Of a stretch of DNA of 48,074 nucleotides, positions 8,169 to 17,949 are shown one piece after another. The DNA comes from Candidatus Methanovorans sp. (GTDB taxonomy: Archaea; Halobacteriota; Methanosarcinia; Methanosarcinales; Methanosarcinaceae). Every line of letters starts with the position of its first letter. Position 1 is the first letter of the stretch. A program made the translations under genes and the position numbers. The stretch spans positions 1 through 48,074 of the forward strand of contig DQIP01000230.1 in assembly GCA_020793565.1 (NCBI GenBank), in the 5' to 3' direction. The notes under the pieces are model-generated. The model searched no databases and was not told where the DNA came from. It saw nothing but the letters and a program-made list of their open reading frames with translations.

Positions 8169-10324
8169 GTGCTGCCCCTTCCGTTTGGGGCAATCCTACT
8201 GAGGGATGCGTCAGCAGTAATGCTGGGGTGTAAAGTCCTCAGAACAATATGGAGAAATTTGATAGTCTAAATTAAACAATCTGTTAGGATAAGAACACCA
8301 CGGAGAAACGAAAGTTGAATCATTGTAAGAGTCGTTACTGGAAATAAGCGAAATGGACTGAAACGCTTACACCAAAAGGTACGGAATCAGACCATTATGG
8401 CTGGGATGACATTATGGGAAATGGACAAACGGTTCTCGGCTTACAGATGGCTCCTAAAGTGTTCACAATTATTTATGGTGTAGAACTTGGTAAGCCCTAT
8501 GTGCTCCCGAATTTTCGGGAAGAAACCTCGCAAGGGGCGACGATGGCACAGAGGGTATAGGAAATGGTAAAAAGCAAATGACAATTTGTAATGAGTTGTA
8601 TAGAGGTTCAAGATTTGCCTTAACTCGAAAGGGTGCTGACTTACCGAAGGTGTTTCATTGTATGAATGGAGGCAAACCATGAATGTGAGATACTCAACGA
8701 CACCGATAGGTGAGAGACTTACAGACACACGACGACAAATCCAATGGAAATATATCAATTGGAAAATAGTCAATGATAGTGTTAATCGGCTGCAAGTCAG
8801 GATTACAAAAGCAGTGAATAAAGAAAAGTGGCAACTGGTTAAAAGATTACAATATATGCTAACCCATTCGTTTTATGCGAAAATGTTGGCAATAAGGAGA
8901 GTAACTCAAAATAAGGGTACAAGAACAGCGGGAGTTGATGGCATAAGGTGGATAACACCTGAAGCCAAAATGAATGCTGCTCTTAATTTATCTGACAAGA
9001 AATACAAAGCCAAACCATTACGTAGAGTCTATATTGAGAAATATGGCAAGAAGGAAAAACGACCTTTAAGCATCCCAACCATGCACGACAGGGCAATGCA
9101 AGCATTATATGCATTTGCATTAAGCCCAGTCGCAGAAGCAACTGCTGACAGAACATCGTTTGGTTTCCGTAAAAACAGAAGCACACACGATGCATATGCA
9201 CAGGCCTTTAACTGTCTGAGCAAAAAGAATTCTGCTCAGTGGTTGCTGGAAGGCGATATTAAGGGCTGTTTCGACAACATCAACCACGAATGGTTACTGG
9301 ACAATATCCCAATGGATAAGTCAATACTCAAACAATTTCTCAAAGCAGGTTTTGTGTATAATCGACATCTAAATCCTAGTAAATCAGGGACTCCACAAGG
9401 AGGTATTATTTCGCCTATACTGGCAAATATGGCATTGGATGGAATTGAAGCATTGATTGCATCCAAATACTATACCAGTAAAAGCGGGAAAATATATAAG
9501 AGGTACGACCGCCACAAAGTTAATTTTGTACGGTATGCCGATGATTTTATCGTGACTACTGATACAGAAGATACTGCTAAGGAAATTGCTGAATTGATTA
9601 AATCATTCCTGAAGGAAAAAGGTCTGGAACTTTCAGAGACTAAAACTCTGATTACTCATATAGACACTGGTTTTGACTTTTTAGGTTGGAACTTCCGAAA
9701 ATACAAAGGGAAACTCCTGATTAAACCATCAAAGGATTCCATTGGTAAAATTACTCAGAAAATGAGTGATGTTATCAAACGTGGAAAAGCATGGAAACAG
9801 GAAGATATTATTTCCATTCTCAATCCTATCGTCACTGGCTGGTCGAATTATCATCAATCAGCGGTATCTAAAGATATATTCAGTAAATTAGATGATAGGT
9901 TATGGGGTATGCTCTGGAGATGGGCTAAAAGGAGACATCCTGAAAAGTCCAAATCGTGGATTGTTAAGAGATATTGGCATGAAGCGAGAGGGCGGAAATG
10001 GATATTTTCAACGAAGGAAAAGGAACTTAAACGTTTCTCTGATACTAAAATTGTCAGACATCCAAATGTTAAATTGGACAAAAACCCTTATCTTGATAAA
10101 GAATATTTCGATTTACGAAGATACAAAATCAGTCTTCGTAGAAAAACCAACAAATCTTTCAGTAAAACGATGATTGCATAAACATTGTAGTCAAAAAAAA
10201 ACCTAAATACCACAAAACTTAAAACTGCTGCCCGACAAGGGTTATGAAAGGCTTGAGCCGTATGCGGTGAAAGTCGCACGTACGGTTCTTAGAAGAGGGA
10301 GAGCGAGTAATCGCTCTTTCTTAT
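8169..10324 (+). mobile_element. Group II intron with intron-encoded protein
   Basis: Maturase/RT ORF plus domain V GAGCCGTATGCGGTGAAAGTCGCACGTACGGTTC at 10254-10287 followed by a domain VI-like hairpin ending ..TTAT; proposed 5' end GTGCT at 8169 is less certain. Confidence 0.8.
8658..10181 (+). CDS. ltrA: Group II intron reverse transcriptase/maturase
   Basis: RPLSIPTMHDRAMQALY, SFGFRKNRSTHDA, GDIKGCFDNI, GTPQGGIISPILANMALDGIE, FVRYADDFIV; maturase X-domain region. Confidence 0.96.
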   Translation: MYEWRQTMNVRYSTTPIGERLTDTRRQIQWKYINWKIVNDSVNRLQVRITKAVNKEKWQLVKRLQYMLTHSFYAKMLAIRRVTQNKGTRTAGVDGIRWITPEAKMNAALNLSDKKYKAKPLRRVYIEKYGKKEKRPLSIPTMHDRAMQALYAFALSPVAEATADRTSFGFRKNRSTHDAYAQAFNCLSKKNSAQWLLEGDIKGCFDNINHEWLLDNIPMDKSILKQFLKAGFVYNRHLNPSKSGTPQGGIISPILANMALDGIEALIASKYYTSKSGKIYKRYDRHKVNFVRYADDFIVTTDTEDTAKEIAELIKSFLKEKGLELSETKTLITHIDTGFDFLGWNFRKYKGKLLIKPSKDSIGKITQKMSDVIKRGKAWKQEDIISILNPIVTGWSNYHQSAVSKDIFSKLDDRLWGMLWRWAKRRHPEKSKSWIVKRYWHEARGRKWIFSTKEKELKRFSDTKIVRHPNVKLDKNPYLDKEYFDLRRYKISLRRKTNKSFSKTMIA

Positions 10325-10425
10325 TCGGCGTCCGAATTGATCATTTGAATTTACATCAATTCCAATTTTCCTCCATCCTGCAGACACTCTCGTTTCCTAT
10401 CTTGTTGCAGATTGTGGTAAATATA

Positions 10426-11484
10426 CTACACATTTTGATTATCCGTATTTGTTGATTCTTTGCCGGTTAATTTTTCCACTGTTTTTCGCAGCTCTTCATC
10501 GGCTTTGTTTGCCTCAATCATATGTCGTTTATTTGAAAATACATCATATTCAACATGAACCAGTTCCCTGGCGATTTCACTGGAGATACGTCCGGCATTG
10601 GAGAGGATATCCCGATCATTGAGCTCCAGAAAAGCATCCAGTTTTGTTTTCCAATTCGCCATGTACATTATCTTGTGTTGCCGGGCTTGCAATTCAGCGA
10701 AATCGAGATACTGATTGACCAGCAGTTCCAGAATGCTGATTTCTTCTTTGTTCAAATAATTCTTTGCGATTTCAGTATCTTGTTTGGTAAATTGTCGTCT
10801 GCGTCCCGCCCCTTTCCAGGTAGTCAATCCCATATTGGGCTTGCTGGCATCGGCACGGCTGTGAATTATCTCTGCTGCAGTCATTCCGGTTACGGCATAT
10901 AGTATTTTGTTCTGCACAGTTGCAAAGAATTCCTTGCTGAGATGATAAACGGGGTCGTAATCAGCGCTAAGTGCATAAATGTCCCGGATTTTTTGATAAA
11001 AACGCTTTTCTGATGCCCGAATAACCCGGATGCGGTCAAGCAACTCATCAAAGTATTCAATGCCGTTTGGCTCCGATAATCGTTCATCATCAAGGGTAAA
11101 ACCTTTGACAATATATTCCCTGAGGTTCTCAGTGGCCCATTGACGAAATTGTGTTCCACGATGGGAACGAACACGATAACCCACGGCAATAATGACATCG
11201 AGATCATAAAAATCCACTGTGCGTGAAACCTGCCGTTTTCCTTCGGTTTGAACTATCCGGAATTTCCGGATAGTTGCTTCCGGCAATAATTCACCTTCAT
11301 CATATATGTTTTTGATGTGCTCATTTATTGTTCGCACATCTTTATGGAAAAACTCTGCTAAAAGACGCTGGCTGAGCCAGACAGTTTCATTTTCCAGCCG
11401 TACTTCAATGCGCTGCTTACCACCTCCTGTCTGATACAGGAGAATGCTGCTTTTTGCTGGCATATCGTAATCTTCAGCCATCAT
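10426..11484 (-). CDS. RhuM-family (virulence RhuM-like) protein
   Basis: VRLENETVWLSQRLLAEFFHKDVRTINEHIKNIYDEGEL ... FYDLDVIIAVGYRVRSHRGTQFRQWATENLREYIVKGF. Confidence 0.92.
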   Translation of the reverse strand: MMAEDYDMPAKSSILLYQTGGGKQRIEVRLENETVWLSQRLLAEFFHKDVRTINEHIKNIYDEGELLPEATIRKFRIVQTEGKRQVSRTVDFYDLDVIIAVGYRVRSHRGTQFRQWATENLREYIVKGFTLDDERLSEPNGIEYFDELLDRIRVIRASEKRFYQKIRDIYALSADYDPVYHLSKEFFATVQNKILYAVTGMTAAEIIHSRADASKPNMGLTTWKGAGRRRQFTKQDTEIAKNYLNKEEISILELLVNQYLDFAELQARQHKIMYMANWKTKLDAFLELNDRDILSNAGRISSEIARELVHVEYDVFSNKRHMIEANKADEELRKTVEKLTGKESTNTDNQNV

Positions 11485-11508
11485 TCTTCCACCACCACAC
11501 GCACCCAC

Positions 11509-12240
11509 TCATGCCCGCCTTATCCTCTCGATCCACTCTTGCACCTCCCCGTCTCCGCGCAGCGATCCGTACACATCCCCGACCATCTGGATATTGGCTT
11601 TCTCAAGCGCCGCAAGCTTTTTCGCCCCGGCGGCGGTGAGTTTTTCATCAAGCTGGTTCTTCCAGTAAAGTTCCGACCAGCGGTCGTAGTTTATCAGCTC
11701 GATGTGTTTGGAGACGATATCTAACAGGTAATATTCCGACTCAGGGTAGAGACCGCCTGATGTGAAATTTGACGAGCCCAAAACAGCCAGATCAGGCGAT
11801 GAATATTCTTCTTCAGGATTTGTTAGAAACAAATACAATTTTGCATGCAGTCTTGATTTGTTAAAAAACTTTACATCAATGATGTTGTTAGCAACGAAAT
11901 CTTTCAGTGTTGATAGTTGCCGTATCTGGTCTTCGCCAAGTTCCGTTGTCTGTAGATCCCCCATCATCCGTTGTTTGAACAATTCCCTTAGATTATAACC
12001 TGCAACCATTTCTTCTTTGGTCAGGTAAATTGTTTCGTTTCCTATTACAATCTTAAGAAAAGGTGAAGCGTCATAATTATCAGGAAAATCCTCTTTTACC
12101 AGTGAAAAACCGCTCAGGAAGAAGTAGCCTATGGCAAATTTTGCTTCCTTTGTTTTTTTGAGCTGATCCTTTACGACCTTTATTAACTCCAGATCTGAAC
12201 TGTTATCTTTTATGTTAGGTGCGATCTTATCATTACTCAT
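11509..12240 (-). CDS. Phospholipase D-like domain protein (resembles the N-terminal part of PLD-helicase proteins)
   Basis: FAIGYFFLSGFSLV, FFNKSRLHAKLYLFL, AVLGSSNFTSGGL (HxK and GSSNFT); 243 aa only. Confidence 0.8.
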   Translation of the reverse strand: MSNDKIAPNIKDNSSDLELIKVVKDQLKKTKEAKFAIGYFFLSGFSLVKEDFPDNYDASPFLKIVIGNETIYLTKEEMVAGYNLRELFKQRMMGDLQTTELGEDQIRQLSTLKDFVANNIIDVKFFNKSRLHAKLYLFLTNPEEEYSSPDLAVLGSSNFTSGGLYPESEYYLLDIVSKHIELINYDRWSELYWKNQLDEKLTAAGAKKLAALEKANIQMVGDVYGSLRGDGEVQEWIERIRRA

Positions 12241-12475
12241 ATCATTTCCACTCTTAAAGATGATTTACAAGATTTACTCTTTGAAACTAATATAAGATTT
12301 AAAAACAGGATCCGACTCCCTAAACCGGAAAAAAATATTTCCTGTGCCGATATCCCATCCATCATCATCCCCCCATACACTTGAAATAAGATATCATTAA
12401 CTATATAATACCTTTTGGCAAGTGGAGTGAAAGTGTTATTCAATATATTTCCCTGATAATAATAAAATTGAGATC

Positions 12476-12600
12476 ATGAATGCAATGGTTGCGGCTGTGG
12501 GAAGTGGAAAGGTGACTGCGGCACATGACATGTAGCTTGGTGGTCTTGCGAATGCAATATGCGAAATGTATAGTGCAGTGGGTGCGCGCAGGATGTTGAT
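12476..12600 (+). pseudogene. Possible remnant of an AIR-synthase/PurL-like C-terminal domain with an in-frame TAG
   Basis: Translation MNAMVAAVGSGKVTAAHDM*LGGLANAICEMYSAVGARRML resembles AHDxSxGGLA motif of PurM/PurL/HypE superfamily. Confidence 0.4.
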
Positions 12601-12640
12601 TTATAACATTCCGTATCACAGTACCCACTTACAATTCCTA

Positions 12641-13435
12641 TCACATAAGTCCAATTACGATCTTGATTGCCATAACCCACAGAACAACACCAAACATCTG
12701 TTTGATGGTTTTTGATCTAATCTTGTTGTACATGAGATGCGATCCGACCTGTCCTCCGATGAACGCGGCTATGGCTGTATATATCATTAATTCTACATCC
12801 ATGTAACTTGATCCAAGGTGTCCCAAAAAACCGGAAACCGATGAGAATACTATGATAAATCCTGATGTCGCTGCTGCACGCTTCATCCCGAATCCAAGTG
12901 TGATCAGTATCGGTACAATAAATACACCTCCGCCAATGCCAAGCATTCCGGCAGCCACTCCGATCAAAAAACCAAGCCCTGCTCCAATAACTGTAATCTT
13001 TTTTGAATCCAGGTTTGGAGTCTCGCTTCCTTCTTTAACGGATTTTGAAAATATTATTCTTGCACCTGTAAACACAAGTATAACACTAAAAGTCCAAAGA
13101 AGGGTTTCCACTGGTGTGAACTGTGTAAAATAAGCACCAACAGGTGCACCAATTGTTGATGATATTATGAATGGTGCCGCAGTGTGCAGATCAACCATCT
13201 TTTTTCGAACATATGTAATCGCGGCTGAACTTGAAGTCACAGCATTCAGCAAAATAGCTGTTGGGATTGCAATAAGCATATCGATGCCAAGCCAATAGAA
13301 TAGCGGCACATACACAAGACCACCGCCAAGTCCTAGCATTGAGAATACCACTGCAACAAAGAATACTATTACACCAATTATAATGGGTTCCATTCGATCA
13401 TATCCTGCACAAGCAGTTACCTGACAAATAGGCAT
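12641..13435 (-). CDS. TauE/SafE family sulfite exporter-like permease
   Basis: Multi-TM protein with GLGGGLVYVPLFYW and GMLGIGGGVFIVPIL repeats. Confidence 0.9.
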   Translation of the reverse strand: MPICQVTACAGYDRMEPIIIGVIVFFVAVVFSMLGLGGGLVYVPLFYWLGIDMLIAIPTAILLNAVTSSSAAITYVRKKMVDLHTAAPFIISSTIGAPVGAYFTQFTPVETLLWTFSVILVFTGARIIFSKSVKEGSETPNLDSKKITVIGAGLGFLIGVAAGMLGIGGGVFIVPILITLGFGMKRAAATSGFIIVFSSVSGFLGHLGSSYMDVELMIYTAIAAFIGGQVGSHLMYNKIRSKTIKQMFGVVLWVMAIKIVIGLM

Positions 13436-13441
13436 ACCCTA

Positions 13442-14134
13442 TTATTTGACATACTGCTTTTTAAATGCAGCCACCTGCAGTTTGCTTCCCACCACCGCCA
13501 TAATATCCCCGTTTTTGATCACTATTGAAGGATCAATGTCAGTAATTACCTTTTTATCGCGTTCAATTCCGATAATTGTGCATCCTACAGTATGCCTTAT
13601 GTCCAGTTCTGCCACAGATTTACCAATGAGATCTGAACCCTTGTGCACATGGTGTTTTTCGATATCGATACCTTCGTAGAGCATGATATCCTCATCAATA
13701 TCCTTACACACGCAACCCAGGCATGTTGCAGTTATTTTTGCAAGCATCTGACCCGCCACAATTGACAGGGACGCCACATAATCCGCCCCTGCCTTGTATA
13801 TTTTATCGATCGATCTCTCTGAATTCGCCCGTGCAAGTATGGTAGACTCAGGGTTTAGGCCTCGTGAGATGAGCGTTGCAAAGATCACATCCGTATCACT
13901 GCTCAATGTGACGATCACTGTTGATGCATTTTCCAATCCTGCTTTTTTTAGAACCTCTTCATCTGCACCATTGCCAATCACATAATCAAAATTTGCACCC
14001 TCAAGTACATTTTCACTCATGTCAACAACTACAAAACGAACATCACTGTCCTGAAGTACAGCCACGACCTGCTTGCCTACATCCCCATACCCGAGTACGA
14101 TCAGGTGTCCATTTTCCATAATTATATCCGCCAT
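13442..14134 (-). CDS. Stand-alone RCK/TrkA-N + TrkA-C protein
   Basis: LIVLGYGDVGKQVVAVL Rossmann motif, C-terminal TrkA-C-like. Confidence 0.88.
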   Translation of the reverse strand: MADIIMENGHLIVLGYGDVGKQVVAVLQDSDVRFVVVDMSENVLEGANFDYVIGNGADEEVLKKAGLENASTVIVTLSSDTDVIFATLISRGLNPESTILARANSERSIDKIYKAGADYVASLSIVAGQMLAKITATCLGCVCKDIDEDIMLYEGIDIEKHHVHKGSDLIGKSVAELDIRHTVGCTIIGIERDKKVITDIDPSIVIKNGDIMAVVGSKLQVAAFKKQYVK

Positions 14135-14156
14135 TTAGAATCTTGTATGTCAGTAT

Positions 14157-15191
14157 TCACCTTGTCAAATTCTTCAATTTTGATAATTGGTCTGTAGTGC
14201 CAATTGCAAGAAGTACGGAATTATCTTTTATGATATATTCTGCATCCGGATTAAAAGACAGACTGCCAGCTTTCCATATTCCCACAACGTTTGCACCGGT
14301 TCGCCCATGGATTGCAGCATTTTCCAAGGTCATTCCTATCAATGAACTCTTTTGGTATATCGGGAATTCCACAATGCTGACTCCCTCAAAAAATTCGGTT
14401 GTACCGGTTAACCTGTTCACAAAGGGATCTACCGCCTTTTTACCAATAAAACGGCCTATCAGGGATTTTGGGGAAACAACTTTGCTTGCTCCTGCATATT
14501 TCAGGTATTTTGCCTTGGATGTATCCTCAATTATTGCAATAACTTCCACATCAGTAAATTCGCGTGCTGTCAACACAATATTTGCATTTTCCTCGTCTGA
14601 CTTATTTGTAATGACAATTTTCGCTGCATCGATACTTGCATTTTCAAGGACTTGCTCATCACTTGATGAACCAAATACGCAGGGTATGTCCTTTTCCATT
14701 AATTCGTGTATCAGGTGTTCATCGTCTTCAACAATAATAAAAGAAATGCCACGATCTTTCAGTTCATCGATCAATGTTTCCACAATCCGGTTGTAGCCAC
14801 ATATAATAATGTGATCGGTCATGCCTTCCGGTGCATGTGTTGGCATCTTGATCATCATCGTTCTCTCAAGCCAGGGGATAACTACAAGTGGAAACAACAG
14901 GCCGAATATCATTACCACGCCAGATACCTGGACAAGTATGGAAAATATCATGCCGGGATTTGAAGTTAAGGTCACATCTCCATATCCCACTGTGGTCATA
15001 CTGGATATGACCCAATAAACACCGGTTAGAAGGTTTGCATGATCAGTCTGGTGTTCCATCGTTGCCAGATAAATGAAAATAAGAGCATAAATAATCGTTA
15101 AACTGATCACAGTTGCAATATATACGGCAATTGGCTTGTGACTTCCAAGTTTTGGAAATGTCATGGCATCATTCCTATTTTTATATTGCAT
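14157..15191 (-). CDS. Potassium channel protein with RCK (TrkA) domain
   Basis: SSMTTVGYGDVTL selectivity filter, two TM segments, IIICGYNRIVETLIDEL TrkA-N. Confidence 0.93.
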   Translation of the reverse strand: MQYKNRNDAMTFPKLGSHKPIAVYIATVISLTIIYALIFIYLATMEHQTDHANLLTGVYWVISSMTTVGYGDVTLTSNPGMIFSILVQVSGVVMIFGLLFPLVVIPWLERTMMIKMPTHAPEGMTDHIIICGYNRIVETLIDELKDRGISFIIVEDDEHLIHELMEKDIPCVFGSSSDEQVLENASIDAAKIVITNKSDEENANIVLTAREFTDVEVIAIIEDTSKAKYLKYAGASKVVSPKSLIGRFIGKKAVDPFVNRLTGTTEFFEGVSIVEFPIYQKSSLIGMTLENAAIHGRTGANVVGIWKAGSLSFNPDAEYIIKDNSVLLAIGTTDQLSKLKNLTR

Positions 15192-15256
15192 CCAACATTA
15201 GATTATCGCTCATATTATAAATATTACTTTTGCGATATATTTGGATAAAGGCATGT

Positions 15257-16960
15257 TCAAAACCCGTGTACAATATAAGGTCCAAATATCATCAGCAGGA
15301 ATGATGCGAGTACCACCAGCGAAAATGTTCCTGCGATCGCACCGGATAATCGCTGTGCTTTTGTTTCATCACCTGTTATACGAAGTATAAATGATTGCAT
15401 ATAGTCCCTGAAGACATGTCCGCCATCAAGCGGTACGGCTGGCAGGCAGTTGAAAAGTCCCACATAGAAGTTCAACCATCCAACCCAAAGAAGCGTATTT
15501 GCGATCCAGAACAATCCGATTCCAAGCGGTTCACCCCATCCCACAGGCTGGTAGAACTGTGCAAGTGTACCGCTAAACCCAGGGAACCCTTCACCTGCAA
15601 AGCCAATGATCGGAAGTCCGAAAATTATGATCCATCCGGTGACTCCATCCAGCATTGAGGGTATACTTTTGAGCATTTGTAGATATGTATTTGCAGGAAA
15701 CTCCCCGACAGAAATTCCAAGAGGCGTGCTTTTTACACCATCCGAACCATAGTATATACCAAGGAAACCTTTTTCATTCCCCCCATTTGGATATGGGGCC
15801 AGTTCGACGTCATACCCGATCGTTGAACCCTGTTCAAGTGTCTGGTTTACCGGCAGTACCTCAACATGGATCGTCTGTCCTGGCCTGGTGGAATTCATGA
15901 AGAAAATGAAATCTTCGGCAGAATGCATTGATGTATTGTCAATTTTCACCATGTGCATCCCTTCTTCAAAACCTGCGTCCTCTGCAGGTGATCCTTTGAC
16001 AACGCCCTTTGCATATATACCAGTGATATCTTCTTCTACATTTTCAACTGTTTTTATATCATATACTGAAGTAACCATGTCTTTCGCGGCATGTACTTTT
16101 ACAATTGAATTCGGCTCGACTGTGCTAGTGTATAAAATAATATCACGTGCACTTTGAATTGATCTATCATCGATCTGCGTGATCACCATTCCTTCCCGCA
16201 ATCCTGCATTGAATGCAGGTGAACCTGATGTAACATTAACGACCATCGTATCACTCAGGGGTTCGATCGCTCCAAGAACGGGACCAAAGAACAACAGGAA
16301 TGCTATAAATGCCACTACAAAATTTGACATAACCCCTGCTGCCAGAATCCGTGCACGCTGGTTGCGGGTTGCTACTTTATCCGGATCGATAACGGTCCGT
16401 ATTTCCCCATATTCATTTTCCTCTTTGCTGACCCCGAACAGTTCTTCCTCATCAGGTTCGGCAAATCCCCCAATAGGTACAATAGCAACAAGAAGTCCCA
16501 TTGATTTTACGCGTATATCTTCCACCCTGCATAGAATGGCATGCGAAAATTCATGGACAACAAGCGTAACGATCAATGCAATGAGTCCCCACGTGAATGG
16601 GATGAACTCATTGACGCCAGGAATTAACAATAGGTTTCGCGGTTCATTGAATTTCCCAGGCTCCGGCATCATATTGTTGCCAAAGGACGAGATCAGGGCT
16701 ATATCTGATAGTATTAGTATCAAGAACATCGCAGCCATGCCCACAAACATGAGTGGGATGCCAATATTTGCAAATAATCTCCAAAATCTCTTTGGCCTGG
16801 CCAGTGTGTTTAGAAGATCCTGGCCGCGCTGGGTTCGTATCATGAGCACAGGACCATATGTGCTTATGTTATATTTTTCAAGTGTGCCGCGCTTGTCAAG
16901 GACTGATACAATTACCCAGTAAAAAAGAAATATTGCCAATGCAATGCTTGTGTCGTTCAA
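15257..16960 (-). CDS. Site-2 protease family (M50) membrane metalloprotease with PDZ domains
   Basis: LVVHEFSHAILC (HExxH-type), two PDZ-like segments, NCLPAVPLDGGHVF. Confidence 0.94.
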   Translation of the reverse strand: MNDTSIALAIFLFYWVIVSVLDKRGTLEKYNISTYGPVLMIRTQRGQDLLNTLARPKRFWRLFANIGIPLMFVGMAAMFLILILSDIALISSFGNNMMPEPGKFNEPRNLLLIPGVNEFIPFTWGLIALIVTLVVHEFSHAILCRVEDIRVKSMGLLVAIVPIGGFAEPDEEELFGVSKEENEYGEIRTVIDPDKVATRNQRARILAAGVMSNFVVAFIAFLLFFGPVLGAIEPLSDTMVVNVTSGSPAFNAGLREGMVITQIDDRSIQSARDIILYTSTVEPNSIVKVHAAKDMVTSVYDIKTVENVEEDITGIYAKGVVKGSPAEDAGFEEGMHMVKIDNTSMHSAEDFIFFMNSTRPGQTIHVEVLPVNQTLEQGSTIGYDVELAPYPNGGNEKGFLGIYYGSDGVKSTPLGISVGEFPANTYLQMLKSIPSMLDGVTGWIIIFGLPIIGFAGEGFPGFSGTLAQFYQPVGWGEPLGIGLFWIANTLLWVGWLNFYVGLFNCLPAVPLDGGHVFRDYMQSFILRITGDETKAQRLSGAIAGTFSLVVLASFLLMIFGPYIVHGF

Positions 16961-17740
16961 ATGAATTCTCCGGTCGAGCAGTGGGATCGTGTTGTCAAAA
17001 TTAATATAAAATTACTGTTATTGTGAATGTGTTGCTATAATGTTCACAGTTGTATATATAACTGCAGGAAACACTAATAAGGCGGAAGAGATTGTACATA
17101 TGCGCGTATCGAACAATATTACATCATGTGTCAGCAATTTCCGTATTATCTCCAACCGAATTTTTTTAATGTCACTTGTCGAGATTTAACCTTATATTAG
17201 GCGTTCATCATGCAAAATATGCGCAAAACATAAATTTTGACTTGATACTTTGTATTTGCATAGATGGTTTCGATAAAATCCAGATGCACAGCCCATATTG
17301 CAAGACCCCGCGCAGCAATACCGCCGCAGGCGGCGTATTCCAAACATTATAAAAAAGTACACCTCGATCGAATAAACCTGTATATTTTCAATATATTGGT
17401 ATGTAAAAACGCTATGATGCATTATTCCATATTTAAATATATGTTGAAATGCCACGAAAACGTCATCGTTCGCGCCAGTGGTTTGAGAATGCACGCTTCT
17501 GGTGTATTACTTCGGTATCAAAGATCTTTAAACAAATACGATAATTTAAATTATTATCACCAAAAAAGCCATACATGGAGATACAGGTTGGTGGATCACC
17601 ATGGAGACAATAATGGTATGACCACATCTTGTCAAATTTCTATGCAGGGACCAAGGATGCCGATTTCATATGTGAATTTGTCCGGAGATACGAGACTTTT
17701 TAATATATTCCGGATAAATGGATTCTGGTAAAAAATATTC

Positions 17741-17809
17741 ACCGCAGAGAACGCTGAGAGGCGCAGAGGGGGCTTATTTTTCTCTGCGTGCCTCTGCGCT
17801 CTCTGCGGT
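17741..17809. repeat. Long imperfect hairpin (ACCGCAGAGAACGC...CTCTGCGGT)
   Basis: 28-nt arms at 17741-17768 and 17782-17809. Confidence 0.85.
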
Positions 17810-17873
17810 TTTCCGAACCATTCCAGAAGATAATAAAAAGTCCAGGAGATACTACCCTACATAACTAAAATTG

Positions 17874-17907
17874 TATAGTCTCGAAAATATATATGTAGTC
17901 CCGAAAA
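17874..17907 (+). promoter_or_regulatory. Two direct repeats TRTAGTCYCGAAAA spaced 20 bp, candidate operator
   Basis: TATAGTCTCGAAAA (17874) and TGTAGTCCCGAAAA (17894) about 40 nt upstream of HTH-CBS gene. Confidence 0.5.
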
Positions 17908-17949
17908 AATCCAATTACATTATATATCATAATTACTATCAGTAATAAT

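Noticed and set aside
8441-8773. 110-aa minus-strand ORF within the intron 5' region
   Set aside because: Lies in ribozyme domain sequence and overlaps the RT start; no protein motif.
16179-16922. 247-aa ORF antisense to the M50 protease
   Set aside because: Shadow ORF of a clearly conserved gene.
17264-17731. 155-aa plus-strand ORF in the intergenic region before the HTH-CBS gene
   Set aside because: No recognisable motif, atypical composition, overlaps repeat borders; probably chance.
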